DNA of 64,000 bases from Fictibacillus halophilus (GTDB lineage Bacteria > Bacillota > Bacilli > Bacillales > Fictibacillaceae). Positions 48,065 through 56,232 of the stretch are shown one piece after another (positions within the stretch are counted from its first letter, which is position 1; every line of letters begins with the position of its first letter). Both the position numbers and the translations under genes were made by a program. The stretch covers positions 930,001 through 994,000 of the forward strand of contig NZ_JAEACF010000001.1 of assembly GCF_016401385.1 (NCBI RefSeq). The letters run 5' to 3'. Under the pieces are notes generated by a model. The model worked only from the letters and a program-made list of their open reading frames with translations, was not told the origin of the DNA and ran no database searches.

Positions 48065-48142
48065 TTCCCCATTTTAGTAGAATAAAAAGTCTATCTTATC
48101 TAGCACTAGCATATTCATATTACAAACCACTAAAATGGGGGG
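48065..48142 (+). promoter_or_regulatory. Long inverted repeat that pairs with the rsfA ribosome site
   Basis: CCCCATTTTAGT (48067-48078) and ACTAAAATGGGG (48129-48140) are perfect 12-bp complements, extended by two T-G pairs, with a 50-base loop. The right arm contains the GGGGGG ribosome site of rsfA. RNA starting upstream would hide the site; RNA starting inside the loop would not. CATATTA (48116-48122) in the loop matches the sigma-G -10 pattern CATNNTA, but no good -35 is seen. Confidence 0.55.
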
Positions 48143-48148
48143 ATCTAA

Positions 48149-48721
48149 ATGACAAATTTGCGCCAGGATGCCTGGACAAAAGATGAAGATGCTATTCTTG
48201 CTGAGGTAACTCTTCGACATATTCGAGAGGGAAGTACACAGCTCGTTGCTTTTGAAGAGGTAGGAGAGAAATTAACGAGAACACCTGCAGCCTGTGGATT
48301 CCGGTGGAACTCACTCATTCGTAAGCAATATGATAAAGCAATAACTGAGGCTAAAAAAGTGCGCAAAGAGCGAAATAAACGAAAAGTTAAACAGTTTGCT
48401 TCAACCATTGAAAATCATAAAGAAGAATCACTTCACATTGAGCATTCCAATAACGCGAAAAATGGTACGCCTCTCTCTTTAAATGACATCATATTGTATT
48501 TGCAGCAACTTCAAGCTGAAAAGCCTGTTTCAAAGAACTTAGAAGCTGAAAATCAAGCATTACTGTTGAAGCTTCAGAACCTTAAGAAGGAAAACGGAAC
48601 GCTGAAAAGTAAACTTAGCAAAGTGAATAAAGAATATGAAACCGTATACCGTGATTATAAAGATGTATTGCAGATCATGGACAGAGCGAGGAAGTTAGTA
48701 GAAGTTCCTGTTAGAAATTAA
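48149..48721 (+). CDS. rsfA: RsfA-family prespore transcription factor (YlbO)
   Basis: 190 residues: an N-terminal Myb/SANT-like DNA-binding part, with [19 protein letters not shown] and [18 protein letters not shown], and a C-terminal coiled coil (about 125-180) rich in Leu/Lys/Glu. The RsfA group adjusts sigma-F-dependent genes in the forespore; B. subtilis has ylbO here and rsfA elsewhere as a paralog, so the symbol is by family. ATG with GGGGGG 7 bases upstream, which lies in the inverted repeat just before. Confidence 0.85.
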   Translation: MTNLRQDAWTKDEDAILAEVTLRHIREGSTQLVAFEEVGEKLTRTPAACGFRWNSLIRKQYDKAITEAKKVRKERNKRKVKQFASTIENHKEESLHIEHSNNAKNGTPLSLNDIILYLQQLQAEKPVSKNLEAENQALLLKLQNLKKENGTLKSKLSKVNKEYETVYRDYKDVLQIMDRARKLVEVPVRN

Positions 48722-48748
48722 AAAAAAGATGGCAGACGCCATCTTTTT
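48721..48748. terminator. Bidirectional terminator between rsfA and ylbP
   Basis: AAAAAGATGGC (to 48733) / GCCATCTTTTT (48738-48748), 4-base loop, A-run and T-run on its two sides. Confidence 0.9.
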
Positions 48749-48753
48749 ATTTT

Positions 48754-49233
48754 TTATGCAAGGCGTTGTTCACTTACGCCTGTTGGATACCAAACATATG
48801 GATTCTGACCACGGTCACGATCTTGATTGTATGTGACAGCTTCAAAGCCCATCTTCTCCCAAAAACCGCCAGATTGTTGTCTGCCATTCGTCTTGATCGG
48901 AAGGCGGAACGTTTTTGCGAACTCTACTAAAGCTTTTCCTAAACCTTTTGTCTGATGATGAGGCAATACTTCTAGTTTCCAAAGTTCTAAATAATCTTGT
49001 GGAGGATCAAAATATTGATCAAAAGCAGCTTCGATCTGATACAAGCTCATTCGTGCTACTAGTTTATCGCCATAATAAATTCCGTAGAACGGAGACTCAC
49101 TGTCGTTTTCGATCATATTCTCCTGAAGGTCCTCAAGCATCGACAATTCTTGTACTCCATATTCTTTGAACTGCTTAAATTCTTCAAGTGTTTTATAGTT
49201 AACTAATAATTTTTTAACTTCATACTTTAACAT
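48754..49233 (-). CDS. ylbP: YlbP, GNAT-family N-acetyltransferase
   Basis: 159 residues; start and body (VNYKTLEEFKQFKEYGVQEL, MIENDSESPFYGIYYGDKLVARMS) match B. subtilis YlbP closely. The acetyl-CoA-binding segment is LEVLPHHQTKGLGKALVEFA. Substrate unknown. ATG at 49233 with GGGGGAG upstream. Monocistronic, divergent from the acyl-CoA carboxylase genes. Confidence 0.9.
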   Translation of the reverse strand: MLKYEVKKLLVNYKTLEEFKQFKEYGVQELSMLEDLQENMIENDSESPFYGIYYGDKLVARMSLYQIEAAFDQYFDPPQDYLELWKLEVLPHHQTKGLGKALVEFAKTFRLPIKTNGRQQSGGFWEKMGFEAVTYNQDRDRGQNPYVWYPTGVSEQRLA

Positions 49234-49323
49234 ATGTTCTCCCCCAGTCTTTCTGTACTTTTCTCTATAGTTATAGTATATACTAATTATGCGAAAAATT
49301 CTTTAAAAATAAAATATTCGTTT

Positions 49324-49338
49324 AGTTTACGCTTACAA
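49324..49338 (-). promoter_or_regulatory. CcpA cre box upstream of the acyl-CoA carboxylase operon
   Basis: Minus strand TTGTAAGCGTAAACT fits the relaxed cre consensus WTGNAANCGNWNNCW at every fixed position. It lies about 65-75 bases before the first gene, a place where CcpA represses. Suggests that the pathway is off during growth on glucose. Confidence 0.6.
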
Positions 49339-49399
49339 AAAGGATTTTTTGGTTTTTATGTCGAAAAAGGTAATGTTGACAACAGGAAGGAGGATGAAC

Positions 49400-50743
49400 A
49401 TGGAAAAAATATTAATCGCTAATCGTGGTGAAATCGCACTGCGAATTATTCAAACGTGTAAGGAAATGGACATTCAAACGGTTGCAGTATATTCTGAAGC
49501 AGACAAAGACCTCCCTTTTGTAAAAGCTGCGGATGAGGCGGTACATATTGGTGAACCTCCGGTGGCGAAATCCTATCTGCAGAGTGACGTAATCCTAGAA
49601 GTCGCTCTGAAACATGAGGTAGACGCTATCCATCCAGGTTATGGATTATTATCTGAGAATGATGAGTTTGCCAAAAAGATAGAGAAAGCTGGAATAGCAT
49701 TCATAGGTCCCGCGCCTCAAACCATCGAGTGGATGGGCGATAAGATCATGGCAAGAAAAACGATGCAGCAAGCGGGTGTTCCAATCGTACCTGGAACGAT
49801 CGAGCCTATCGAAGATGTTGAAGAAGGTGTAAAACTTGCCGAACAGATCGGTTATCCAGTAATGCTTAAAGCTAGCAGCGGTGGTGGCGGAATCGGAATG
49901 GTAAAATGCGATAACAATGAAGATCTTCGTAAACATTTTGTCTCATCTCAAGAGCGCGCAAAGAACTACTTTGGATCTGGCAGAATGTTTATCGAGAAAT
50001 GTATCGAAAATGCTAGACATATTGAAGTTCAAATCATGGGTGATACACATGGAAACATCGTTCATCTTTTTGAACGAGATTGCAGTGTTCAGCGAAGAAA
50101 TCAAAAAGTAGTCGAAGAATCACCATCACCATTCTTAACAGAAAGCCTTCGTTCTAAAATTACTGATTCGGCTGTTAAAGCAGCAGAAGCAGTAAACTAT
50201 GTGAATGCGGGAACCGTTGAATTTGTCGTAAGTGAAAACGGAGATTTTTATTTCTTAGAGATGAACACAAGACTTCAAGTTGAGCATCCCGTTACAGAGA
50301 GCATTACAGGACTTGATCTAGTAAGATGGCAGATTCAAGTAGCTAGAGGCGAAAAGCTTCCATTGACTCAAGAGGAAATCATGAGTAAAGGCCATGCGAT
50401 AGAGTTTAGACTTTATGCAGAAGATCCAATCACTTTCTTCCCGTCACCTGGTAAGATTGAAAAACTTATTTGGCCAAGTACTGAGAATGTAAGGATCGAT
50501 TCAGGTTATGAAAGTGGAAATGCTGTCACACCTTTTTATGATCCTATGATCGCGAAAATAATTGTAAGCGATTCCAATCGTGAAGGATGTATCAAGAATG
50601 CGGTTGAATTCTTTGACAAGCTAGAGGTAAGCGGACTGAAAACGAACACACCGCTCTTTCAAATGATCTTGAAAGAAGAGGATTTTATAAAAGGTGATTA
50701 TACCACTAGCTATTTGAGTAAGAGAAAAGTTTCAAAACCATAA
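49400..50743 (+). CDS. Biotin carboxylase subunit of an acyl-CoA carboxylase
   Basis: 447 residues, the free-standing AccC-type ATP-grasp enzyme that carboxylates biotin on the carrier. ILIANRGEIALRII at the start, glycine loop ASSGGGGIGMV, ERDCSVQRRNQKVVEE and EMNTRLQVEHPVTE carry the nucleotide and active-site residues. Grouped with a separate carrier and a carboxyltransferase, so it probably serves propionyl-, methylcrotonyl- or a similar acyl-CoA rather than being the housekeeping acetyl-CoA enzyme. ATG at 49400, 6 bases after GGAGG; upstream ATGs in frame lie before or against that site. Confidence 0.92.
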   Translation: MEKILIANRGEIALRIIQTCKEMDIQTVAVYSEADKDLPFVKAADEAVHIGEPPVAKSYLQSDVILEVALKHEVDAIHPGYGLLSENDEFAKKIEKAGIAFIGPAPQTIEWMGDKIMARKTMQQAGVPIVPGTIEPIEDVEEGVKLAEQIGYPVMLKASSGGGGIGMVKCDNNEDLRKHFVSSQERAKNYFGSGRMFIEKCIENARHIEVQIMGDTHGNIVHLFERDCSVQRRNQKVVEESPSPFLTESLRSKITDSAVKAAEAVNYVNAGTVEFVVSENGDFYFLEMNTRLQVEHPVTESITGLDLVRWQIQVARGEKLPLTQEEIMSKGHAIEFRLYAEDPITFFPSPGKIEKLIWPSTENVRIDSGYESGNAVTPFYDPMIAKIIVSDSNREGCIKNAVEFFDKLEVSGLKTNTPLFQMILKEEDFIKGDYTTSYLSKRKVSKP

Positions 50744-50765
50744 TTAGACAAAAGGAGAGAGAGAA

Positions 50766-50978
50766 ATGAAAGAAATTACAGCATCTATGGCAGGCACAGT
50801 TTGGCAAGTATTGGTGAGTGAAGGCGATGAAGTAGCAGCAGGGCAAACGGTTATTATCTTAGAATCTATGAAAATGGAAATACCCGTTGACGCTGTTGAT
50901 GCAGGGACGGTAGAAAACATTAAATTTGCATCTGGTGACTTTGTGAATGAGGGCGATGTTCTCGTTACACTTAAATAA
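50766..50978 (+). CDS. Biotin/lipoyl carrier protein of the acyl-CoA carboxylase
   Basis: Only 70 residues: a bare biotinyl domain with Lys36 in ESMKME as the biotin site and no N-terminal linker, like B. subtilis YngHB (which has been found to be able to carry both biotin and lipoate in some studies). GGAGA upstream of the ATG. Lies between the carboxylase and carboxyltransferase genes, so it is the moving carrier between them. Confidence 0.9.
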   Translation: MKEITASMAGTVWQVLVSEGDEVAAGQTVIILESMKMEIPVDAVDAGTVENIKFASGDFVNEGDVLVTLK

Positions 50979-50997
50979 ATTTAACATGCAAACAATC

Positions 50998-51015
50998 TGA
51001 ACGAGCGCTCACTCT
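50998..51015 (+). promoter_or_regulatory. TetR-like palindrome before the carboxyltransferase gene
   Basis: TGAACGAGCGCTCACTCT, with the perfect core GAGCGCTC. It keeps 7+4+7 spacing and most bases of the B. subtilis FadR site (TGAATGA-N4-TCATTCA), a TetR-family fatty-acid regulator. It lies between genes two and three of the operon. ACGAGCGCTC also occurs at 45087-45096. Confidence 0.4.
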
Positions 51016-51032
51016 CTTGAAGGAGGTATATC

Positions 51033-52571
51033 ATGGTAGCAAAATTAGAAAACCAATTAAAAGAAAAAATCGACCAGATTGAAGCTGGTGGTCCGCAGAA
51101 ATATCATGAGAAGAACAGTTCTCAAAATAAGATGTTCGTTCGTGACCGACTAAGACTTCTTTTTGACAATGGTGAATACAGCGTAGAGGATGCTAAATTT
51201 GCGAACAATCAAGCAGGAGACCTACCAGCAGATGGAGTTGTAACTGCGATAGGAAAACTTGGCGGAAAAACGGTCTGTGTAATGGCCAATGATTCGACTG
51301 TTAAAGCGGGATCTTGGGGAGCAAGAACAGTTGAAAAAATCATTCGTATACAGGAGACCGCACAAAAGTTGAAAGTTCCGATGCTTTACCTTGTCGATTC
51401 AGCAGGTGCTAGAATAACCGATCAGATCGACATGTTTCCGAACCGCCGTGGAGCGGGTAAGATTTTTTACAATCAAGTAAAAATGTCTGGGATGATTCCT
51501 CAAGTTTGTATTCTCTTTGGTCCATCAGCGGCAGGTGGAGCATATATACCTGCTTTTTGTGATATCGTGATCATGGTCGATCAAAATGCATCCATGTATT
51601 TAGGAAGTCCACGAATGGCTGAAAAAGTAATTGGAGAAAAAGTGACTCTTGAAGAAATGGGCGGAGCAAGAATGCATTGTTCTGTTAGTGGATGCGGGGA
51701 TGTTCTAGCAGTGGATGAAACAGAAGCCATTGAAGAAGCGAAGAGATATTTGTCTTATTTCCCGAGTAACTATAAATTAAAAGCTCCTGAAGTTGATGCT
51801 ATCGCTCCTAAAGAGGGAAGAGAGTTGGAAGCGATCGTACCAGAAAATCAAAATGTGCCGTTTGATATGTATGAATTTATTGATGGACTTATTGATGAGG
51901 GTAGTTTTTTTGAGATGAAAAAGCTATTCGCTCAAGAGATCGTGACAGGTTTTGGACGTATTGAGGGAAAACCAGTTGGAATTATTGCGAATCAGCCTAA
52001 AGTAAAAGGCGGCGTCTTGTTTGTTGATTCTGCTGATAAAGCGGCACGTTTTATCACACTTTGTGATGCATTCTCAATTCCTCTTCTTTTCTTATCAGAT
52101 GTTCCAGGCTTTATGATCGGAACGAAAGTAGAAAGAGCTGGAATTATACGTCATGGAGCAAAGTTAATTGCGGCGATGAGTGATGTAACTGTACCGAAGA
52201 TCTCAGTGATCGTCCGAAAAGCATATGGAGCTGGTTTATATGCGATGGCAGGTCCTGCATTTGAACCTGATTGTTGTATTGCGTTGCCTACGGCTCAGAT
52301 CGCGGTTATGGGACCAGAAGCAGCTGTAAACGCTGTGTATTCTAATAAGATTAATGAGATTGAAGATGTAAAAGAGCGGATTCAATTTGTTCAGCAAAAG
52401 CAACAAGAATATAAAGAGCATATTGATATTTATAAGCTAGCGTCTGAAATGATCATTGATGATATCGTTTCACCTTCAGCCTTAAGAGACGAACTTAAAA
52501 ACAGATTTGCATTTTACGAAAACAAAGAAATGGTATTCAGTGAGCGAAAGCATCCTGTTTATCCTGTTTAA
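51033..52571 (+). CDS. Carboxyltransferase subunit of an acyl-CoA carboxylase (PCC/MCC beta type)
   Basis: 512 residues, the two-domain crotonase-fold carboxyltransferase that moves CO2 from biotin to an acyl-CoA. GSWGARTVEKIIRIQE, GPSAAGGAYIPAFCD and EMGGARMHCSVSGCGD are the N-domain acyl-CoA elements; GVLFVDSADKAARF, FLSDVPGFMIG and RKAYGAGLYAMAGPAFEPD are in the biotin-binding C-domain. Closest in my memory to B. subtilis YngE and YqjD, i.e. methylcrotonyl- or propionyl-CoA type; substrate not decidable. AAGGAGG before the ATG. Confidence 0.92.
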   Translation: MVAKLENQLKEKIDQIEAGGPQKYHEKNSSQNKMFVRDRLRLLFDNGEYSVEDAKFANNQAGDLPADGVVTAIGKLGGKTVCVMANDSTVKAGSWGARTVEKIIRIQETAQKLKVPMLYLVDSAGARITDQIDMFPNRRGAGKIFYNQVKMSGMIPQVCILFGPSAAGGAYIPAFCDIVIMVDQNASMYLGSPRMAEKVIGEKVTLEEMGGARMHCSVSGCGDVLAVDETEAIEEAKRYLSYFPSNYKLKAPEVDAIAPKEGRELEAIVPENQNVPFDMYEFIDGLIDEGSFFEMKKLFAQEIVTGFGRIEGKPVGIIANQPKVKGGVLFVDSADKAARFITLCDAFSIPLLFLSDVPGFMIGTKVERAGIIRHGAKLIAAMSDVTVPKISVIVRKAYGAGLYAMAGPAFEPDCCIALPTAQIAVMGPEAAVNAVYSNKINEIEDVKERIQFVQQKQQEYKEHIDIYKLASEMIIDDIVSPSALRDELKNRFAFYENKEMVFSERKHPVYPV

Positions 52572-52579
52572 TAGGATTG

Positions 52580-52606
52580 AACCTCCCGTACTTGGGAGGT
52601 TTTTTT
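52580..52606 (+). terminator. Terminator of the acyl-CoA carboxylase operon
   Basis: AACCTCCC (52580-52587) / GGGAGGTT (52594-52601), 6-base loop, then T's. Confidence 0.9.
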
Positions 52607-52662
52607 AGTATGATTTAGAATATGATAAGATCGAGTTATACATTAAAGAGGTGAGCCTTATA

Positions 52663-53550
52663 ATGAAAATAAGTGTCATTGGCGGTGGGGCAATCGGGTT
52701 ATTAGTTTCCTATTTTTTAAAACAAAATGGGAAAGAACCTGTTATTTATACAAGAAGCTTAGCTCAAGCAGAAGCGCTCAGAAGGTCTGGACTGACATAC
52801 AGAGGTTTGAATGGTTCGGAGACAACTGTAATGGTCGATGCGAAGTCTTTTGCTGAATATACGGGTGAAGAATCTTCATGCATTATCGCAGTTAAACAAA
52901 CAGCGATGAACGAATTAATGGGGTTGATCAGTTACAGAGAAGTTTCCTTTCTCTTTTTACAAAATGGAATTAGTCATCTATCTTTTTTAAAAAGCATGCC
53001 ACAGAAACAAATAAGTATTGGTGTTGTTGAACACGGAGCGATTAAGAAAGATTTTTCCACAGTTCATCATCTCGGAGAAGGCAGGATTAAACTTTCTTCC
53101 TATAGAGGGGATTCTGAGCAGACATGGAGCAAACTTCTTCATTCAAGCCGTTTTCCTACTTTAATAGAAGAAGACTGGGAACCGATGGTTTATGAAAAAC
53201 TAATAATGAATGCATCCATCAATCCACTTACAGCATTGTTAAGAATAACAAATGGAGAACTATTAACAAATTCACATGCATTCTTCATAATGAAAGAACT
53301 ATTTGAAGAAACGATTTCTGTTTTAAATATGACAGAACAGCGCGAAGTGTTATGGAAGGAATTGTTAGTCCTGTGCAGAAATACTTCATTAAACCGATCC
53401 TCTATGTTAAAGAGTGTAGAGAGCGGTAAGCAAACTGAAATAGAGAGTATTACGGGTGAAATTATTAAGCGAGGGATTGAATTGAAGATCCAAACCCCTT
53501 ATTCTCGTTTTGCATATGAAGCAATCAATGCATTGGATTGGAGAGGATGA
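52663..53550 (+). CDS. panE: Ketopantoate reductase (2-dehydropantoate 2-reductase)
   Basis: NADPH-dependent step of pantothenate/CoA synthesis; B. subtilis YlbQ/PanE. 295 residues. Rossmann motif ISVIGGGAIGLLVS at the start and the catalytic-type Lys in YEKLIMNASINPLTALL. ATG at 52663 with GAGGTGA 8 bases upstream; the GTG at 52651 is within that site. Followed 4 bases later by a small membrane protein gene, so likely cotranscribed. Confidence 0.9.
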   Translation: MKISVIGGGAIGLLVSYFLKQNGKEPVIYTRSLAQAEALRRSGLTYRGLNGSETTVMVDAKSFAEYTGEESSCIIAVKQTAMNELMGLISYREVSFLFLQNGISHLSFLKSMPQKQISIGVVEHGAIKKDFSTVHHLGEGRIKLSSYRGDSEQTWSKLLHSSRFPTLIEEDWEPMVYEKLIMNASINPLTALLRITNGELLTNSHAFFIMKELFEETISVLNMTEQREVLWKELLVLCRNTSLNRSSMLKSVESGKQTEIESITGEIIKRGIELKIQTPYSRFAYEAINALDWRG

Positions 53551-53554
53551 ATGA

Positions 53555-53938
53555 TTGGCTAGTATTGTAGGTGCGATTATTGCTACATTAATAACCGTTC
53601 CTTATATTGTTTTTTTTCTTGTAAATAAGAGTATGCTAAAGCTTACAAAAAAAAGAAGAAAGGCCTTTAAGGCGGGTGTTGATTGTACAACGTTATTTTT
53701 ATTTTTAGCCATTGAAAGAATGACTATGGAAATTTGGGGCCAATCTTATTATTGGATTCTTCTATTAATGTTCCTATTCGGCTGTTTACTTTTTACATAT
53801 GTGATCTGGAAGAATGATTTGGATCTGTCTATCGGAAAAATACTTAGGTTAAATTGGCGTTTGCAGTTCCTTGTTCTGTCAATCGGTTACTTTTCATTGA
53901 TGACATATGGAATCATTTCACGTATTTTGGACATTTAG
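53555..53938 (+). CDS. DUF3397-like membrane protein
   Basis: 127 residues with four hydrophobic helices (about 3-24, 44-60, 66-86 and 103-123) and a basic KKRRKAFK loop. Bacilli often encode a DUF3397 protein between panE and bshC, which is the basis for the call. TTG start with GAGG 8 bases upstream; it begins 4 bases after panE. Function unknown. Confidence 0.7.
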   Translation: MASIVGAIIATLITVPYIVFFLVNKSMLKLTKKRRKAFKAGVDCTTLFLFLAIERMTMEIWGQSYYWILLLMFLFGCLLFTYVIWKNDLDLSIGKILRLNWRLQFLVLSIGYFSLMTYGIISRILDI

Positions 53939-53969
53939 AGCATATTTTTTATGTTCTTCATTCGTTCTT

Positions 53970-53978
53970 TGCTATACT
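53970..53978 (+). promoter_or_regulatory. Extended -10 promoter of bshC
   Basis: TGCTATACT: TG, one base, TATACT, about 40 bases upstream of the bshC ATG. Confidence 0.5.
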
Positions 53979-54018
53979 CGTTAAGGATGTAATTGATACG
54001 TAGAAAGGAAGTTCATAA

Positions 54019-55641
54019 ATGAGACTGGAGGAAATGCAGCTTCATACATCGCCTTTTTTAGAAGGGTACTCCAACGGAGATGAGGAGGTTGTCCGTTTTT
54101 TTGATTACAAATCTCCCTATGATAAACATGAATGGACAAAAAGACAACAGGAATTGAAGCGTTATTCGTTTCCTAGAAAGGGTCTTACCGATTATCTGAC
54201 TTCTTATAATCAAAGAATTGGTTCCTCGGCCACAACAATAAAAAATATACAAAAACTGAATGCGGAAAATAGTTTAGCTGTCGTTGGCGGACAACAAGCG
54301 GGACTTCTAACCGGACCACTTTTAGTGATCTACAAGTGCATCAGTACCATTCAACTAGCCAAGCAAGCTGAAAAAGAATTAAATATTCCCGTAGTACCAA
54401 TATTTTGGATAGCTGGTGAAGATCATGATATGGATGAGATCAATCATGTTATGGTTCCAAAGAATAACACTGCTAAAAAAGTTTCATTAAAGTCAGCAAG
54501 CAGTGTGAAATCTTCTGCCTCCTTATGGGAATGGAACAGAGAAGAAGTTCGACCCTGGTTAAAGGAAGTATTTCGCTCCTTTGGTGAGACAGCTTATACA
54601 AGCGACCTACTCGCAGAGACGGAACGTATTTTGAACGAATCAGATTCTATCGTTACTTTTTTTGCAAAACTTCTTTCTAAATGGTTTTCTGAAGAAGGCT
54701 TAATCGTATTGGATTCTGGAGATCCTGGATTTAAAAAACTGCAATCCACGATGTTAAAAGAGATGATTGTTCATAACAGTGAGATTGATAATGCTTTTAA
54801 TGTTCAAACGGAAGAGCTGTGCAGAAGTGGATATTCAGCGCCGATAGAAGTTCAAGAAAACAATGCTCATCTCTTTTATACGAAGAATCAGGAACGAATA
54901 TTATTATATCGTGATCAAAATGGATTTTCCTCTAAAGAGAAAGATTTCACGATCTCTGAATCAGAACTTCTTGAAGAAGCGATTAAACACCCAGAAAAAT
55001 TCAGCAATAATGTAGTGACACGTCCTTTGATGCAAGAGTTTCTACTACCCGTGTTATCGTTTGTTGCTGGACCAGGTGAGATTGCCTATTGGGCTGCACT
55101 TGGAAAGGTTTTCAGCCAATTTAATAGAATGATGCCTATATTGACACCGAGGCTATCTTTTACTCTCGTAACAGCTGGAGTAAACGAGTTGCTCCATTCA
55201 AAAAAATTAACGGTGAAACAAGTTTTAGAGAATGGAACGGATGGTTATAAACGTGAGTGGTTTGCTTCAAACCGCCCAATCGAAACTTTTGAAACCGTTC
55301 AATCAGTAAAAGCAGAATTCACCGCTTCATATGAAAAGTTGATAAAGTTAGCAGAAGATATAGATTCAAAGCTTCTTCCCGTTGCTGATCAAAATATGAA
55401 AAGAATCTTATCAGAGATCGACTATATGGAGAATAAGTTAGAACAACGTGTTCGAAAAAAGGTAAAAGAACCACTTGCCGAATTTGATGAGATCATGCTC
55501 CAATTAAAACCAACTGGGATCTTGCAAGAAAGGGTTTGGAACATCTATCAATTCGTAAATGAAGAAGGCTCTTATCTGGTGAACAAACTTGTACAATACC
55601 CTTATCAATTCAATGGAAAACATAAGATTGTATACGTATAA
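54019..55641 (+). CDS. bshC: BshC, cysteine-adding enzyme of bacillithiol synthesis
   Basis: 540 residues (539-540 typical). Adds cysteine to glucosaminyl-malate in the last step of bacillithiol, the main low-molecular thiol of Bacilli. Rossmann core with VVGGQQAGLLTGPLLVIYK and VVPIFWIAGEDHDMDEI, and a long C-terminal coiled coil (about 425-500). Placed before mraZ as in B. subtilis (yllA). AAAGGAA upstream of the ATG. Own terminator. Confidence 0.94.
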   Translation: MRLEEMQLHTSPFLEGYSNGDEEVVRFFDYKSPYDKHEWTKRQQELKRYSFPRKGLTDYLTSYNQRIGSSATTIKNIQKLNAENSLAVVGGQQAGLLTGPLLVIYKCISTIQLAKQAEKELNIPVVPIFWIAGEDHDMDEINHVMVPKNNTAKKVSLKSASSVKSSASLWEWNREEVRPWLKEVFRSFGETAYTSDLLAETERILNESDSIVTFFAKLLSKWFSEEGLIVLDSGDPGFKKLQSTMLKEMIVHNSEIDNAFNVQTEELCRSGYSAPIEVQENNAHLFYTKNQERILLYRDQNGFSSKEKDFTISESELLEEAIKHPEKFSNNVVTRPLMQEFLLPVLSFVAGPGEIAYWAALGKVFSQFNRMMPILTPRLSFTLVTAGVNELLHSKKLTVKQVLENGTDGYKREWFASNRPIETFETVQSVKAEFTASYEKLIKLAEDIDSKLLPVADQNMKRILSEIDYMENKLEQRVRKKVKEPLAEFDEIMLQLKPTGILQERVWNIYQFVNEEGSYLVNKLVQYPYQFNGKHKIVYV

Positions 55642-55660
55642 AAACGATAAAATATTTTAG

Positions 55661-55691
55661 AAAAAATCCTGTCCTACAGCAGGATTTTTTT
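55661..55691 (+). terminator. Terminator of bshC
   Basis: AATCCTG (55665-55671) / CAGGATT (55680-55686), flanked by A's and followed by eleven or more T's. Confidence 0.85.
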
Positions 55692-55715
55692 TTTTGTACA
55701 CGAATAATACTTGTA

Positions 55716-55761
55716 GTGGTGAAAAGTGGAGCGTTGTGGTAGATTTAGGGGAGAAAGTGGG
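55716..55761 (+). promoter_or_regulatory. MraZ-box array before mraZ
   Basis: GTGGT (55716-55720), GTGGA (55726-55730), GTGGT (55736-55740), AGGGG (55747-55751) and GTGGG (55757-55761): five G-rich 5-mers with 5-base (once 6-base) spacers, so all lie on one face of the DNA. MraZ proteins are known to bind such repeats (TGGGN-N5 in E. coli, AAAGTG-type in mollicutes) before their own operon. Two of these copies read AAAGTGG. Confidence 0.6.
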
Positions 55762-55769
55762 GTGATCAT

Positions 55770-56201
55770 ATGTTCATGGGAGAGTATCAGCACAGCATCG
55801 ACGAAAAAGGACGTATGATCATCCCCTCCAAATTTCGTGAAGAACTAGGCACAGAGTTTATTTTAACTCGCGGGTTGGATCAATGTGTATTCGGATATCC
55901 TTTAAATGAGTGGAAAGTCATCGAAGATAAACTGAAGAGTTTGCCGTTCACTAAAAAGGACGCACGTGCATTTACTCGTTTTTTCTTTTCTGGAGCTGCT
56001 GAATGTCAGCTAGATAAACAGGGAAGAGTGAACATTGCATCTCCGCTCAGAGACTATGCAAAACTAGAAAAGGATTGCGTAGTGATAGGTGTGTCGAATA
56101 GAATTGAAATTTGGAGTAAATCAATTTGGGAAGAATACTTCTCAAAATCAGAAGACTCATTTGGAGAAATTGCAGAAAGTCTGATGGACTTTGATTTATA
56201 A
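55770..56201 (+). CDS. mraZ: MraZ, AbrB-fold transcription factor of the division operon
   Basis: 143 residues, two SpoVT/AbrB-type halves, each with the family DxxxR element (DEKGRM and DKQGRV). Binds repeats upstream of its own gene and controls the dcw cluster. Opens the cluster mraZ-rsmH-ftsL-pbpB. ATG with GGGGTGATC upstream. A row of GTGG repeats lies just before it. Confidence 0.95.
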   Translation: MFMGEYQHSIDEKGRMIIPSKFREELGTEFILTRGLDQCVFGYPLNEWKVIEDKLKSLPFTKKDARAFTRFFFSGAAECQLDKQGRVNIASPLRDYAKLEKDCVVIGVSNRIEIWSKSIWEEYFSKSEDSFGEIAESLMDFDL

Positions 56202-56232
56202 CCTTTAAGTTTATTGCAGAGAGGAATTTTCC

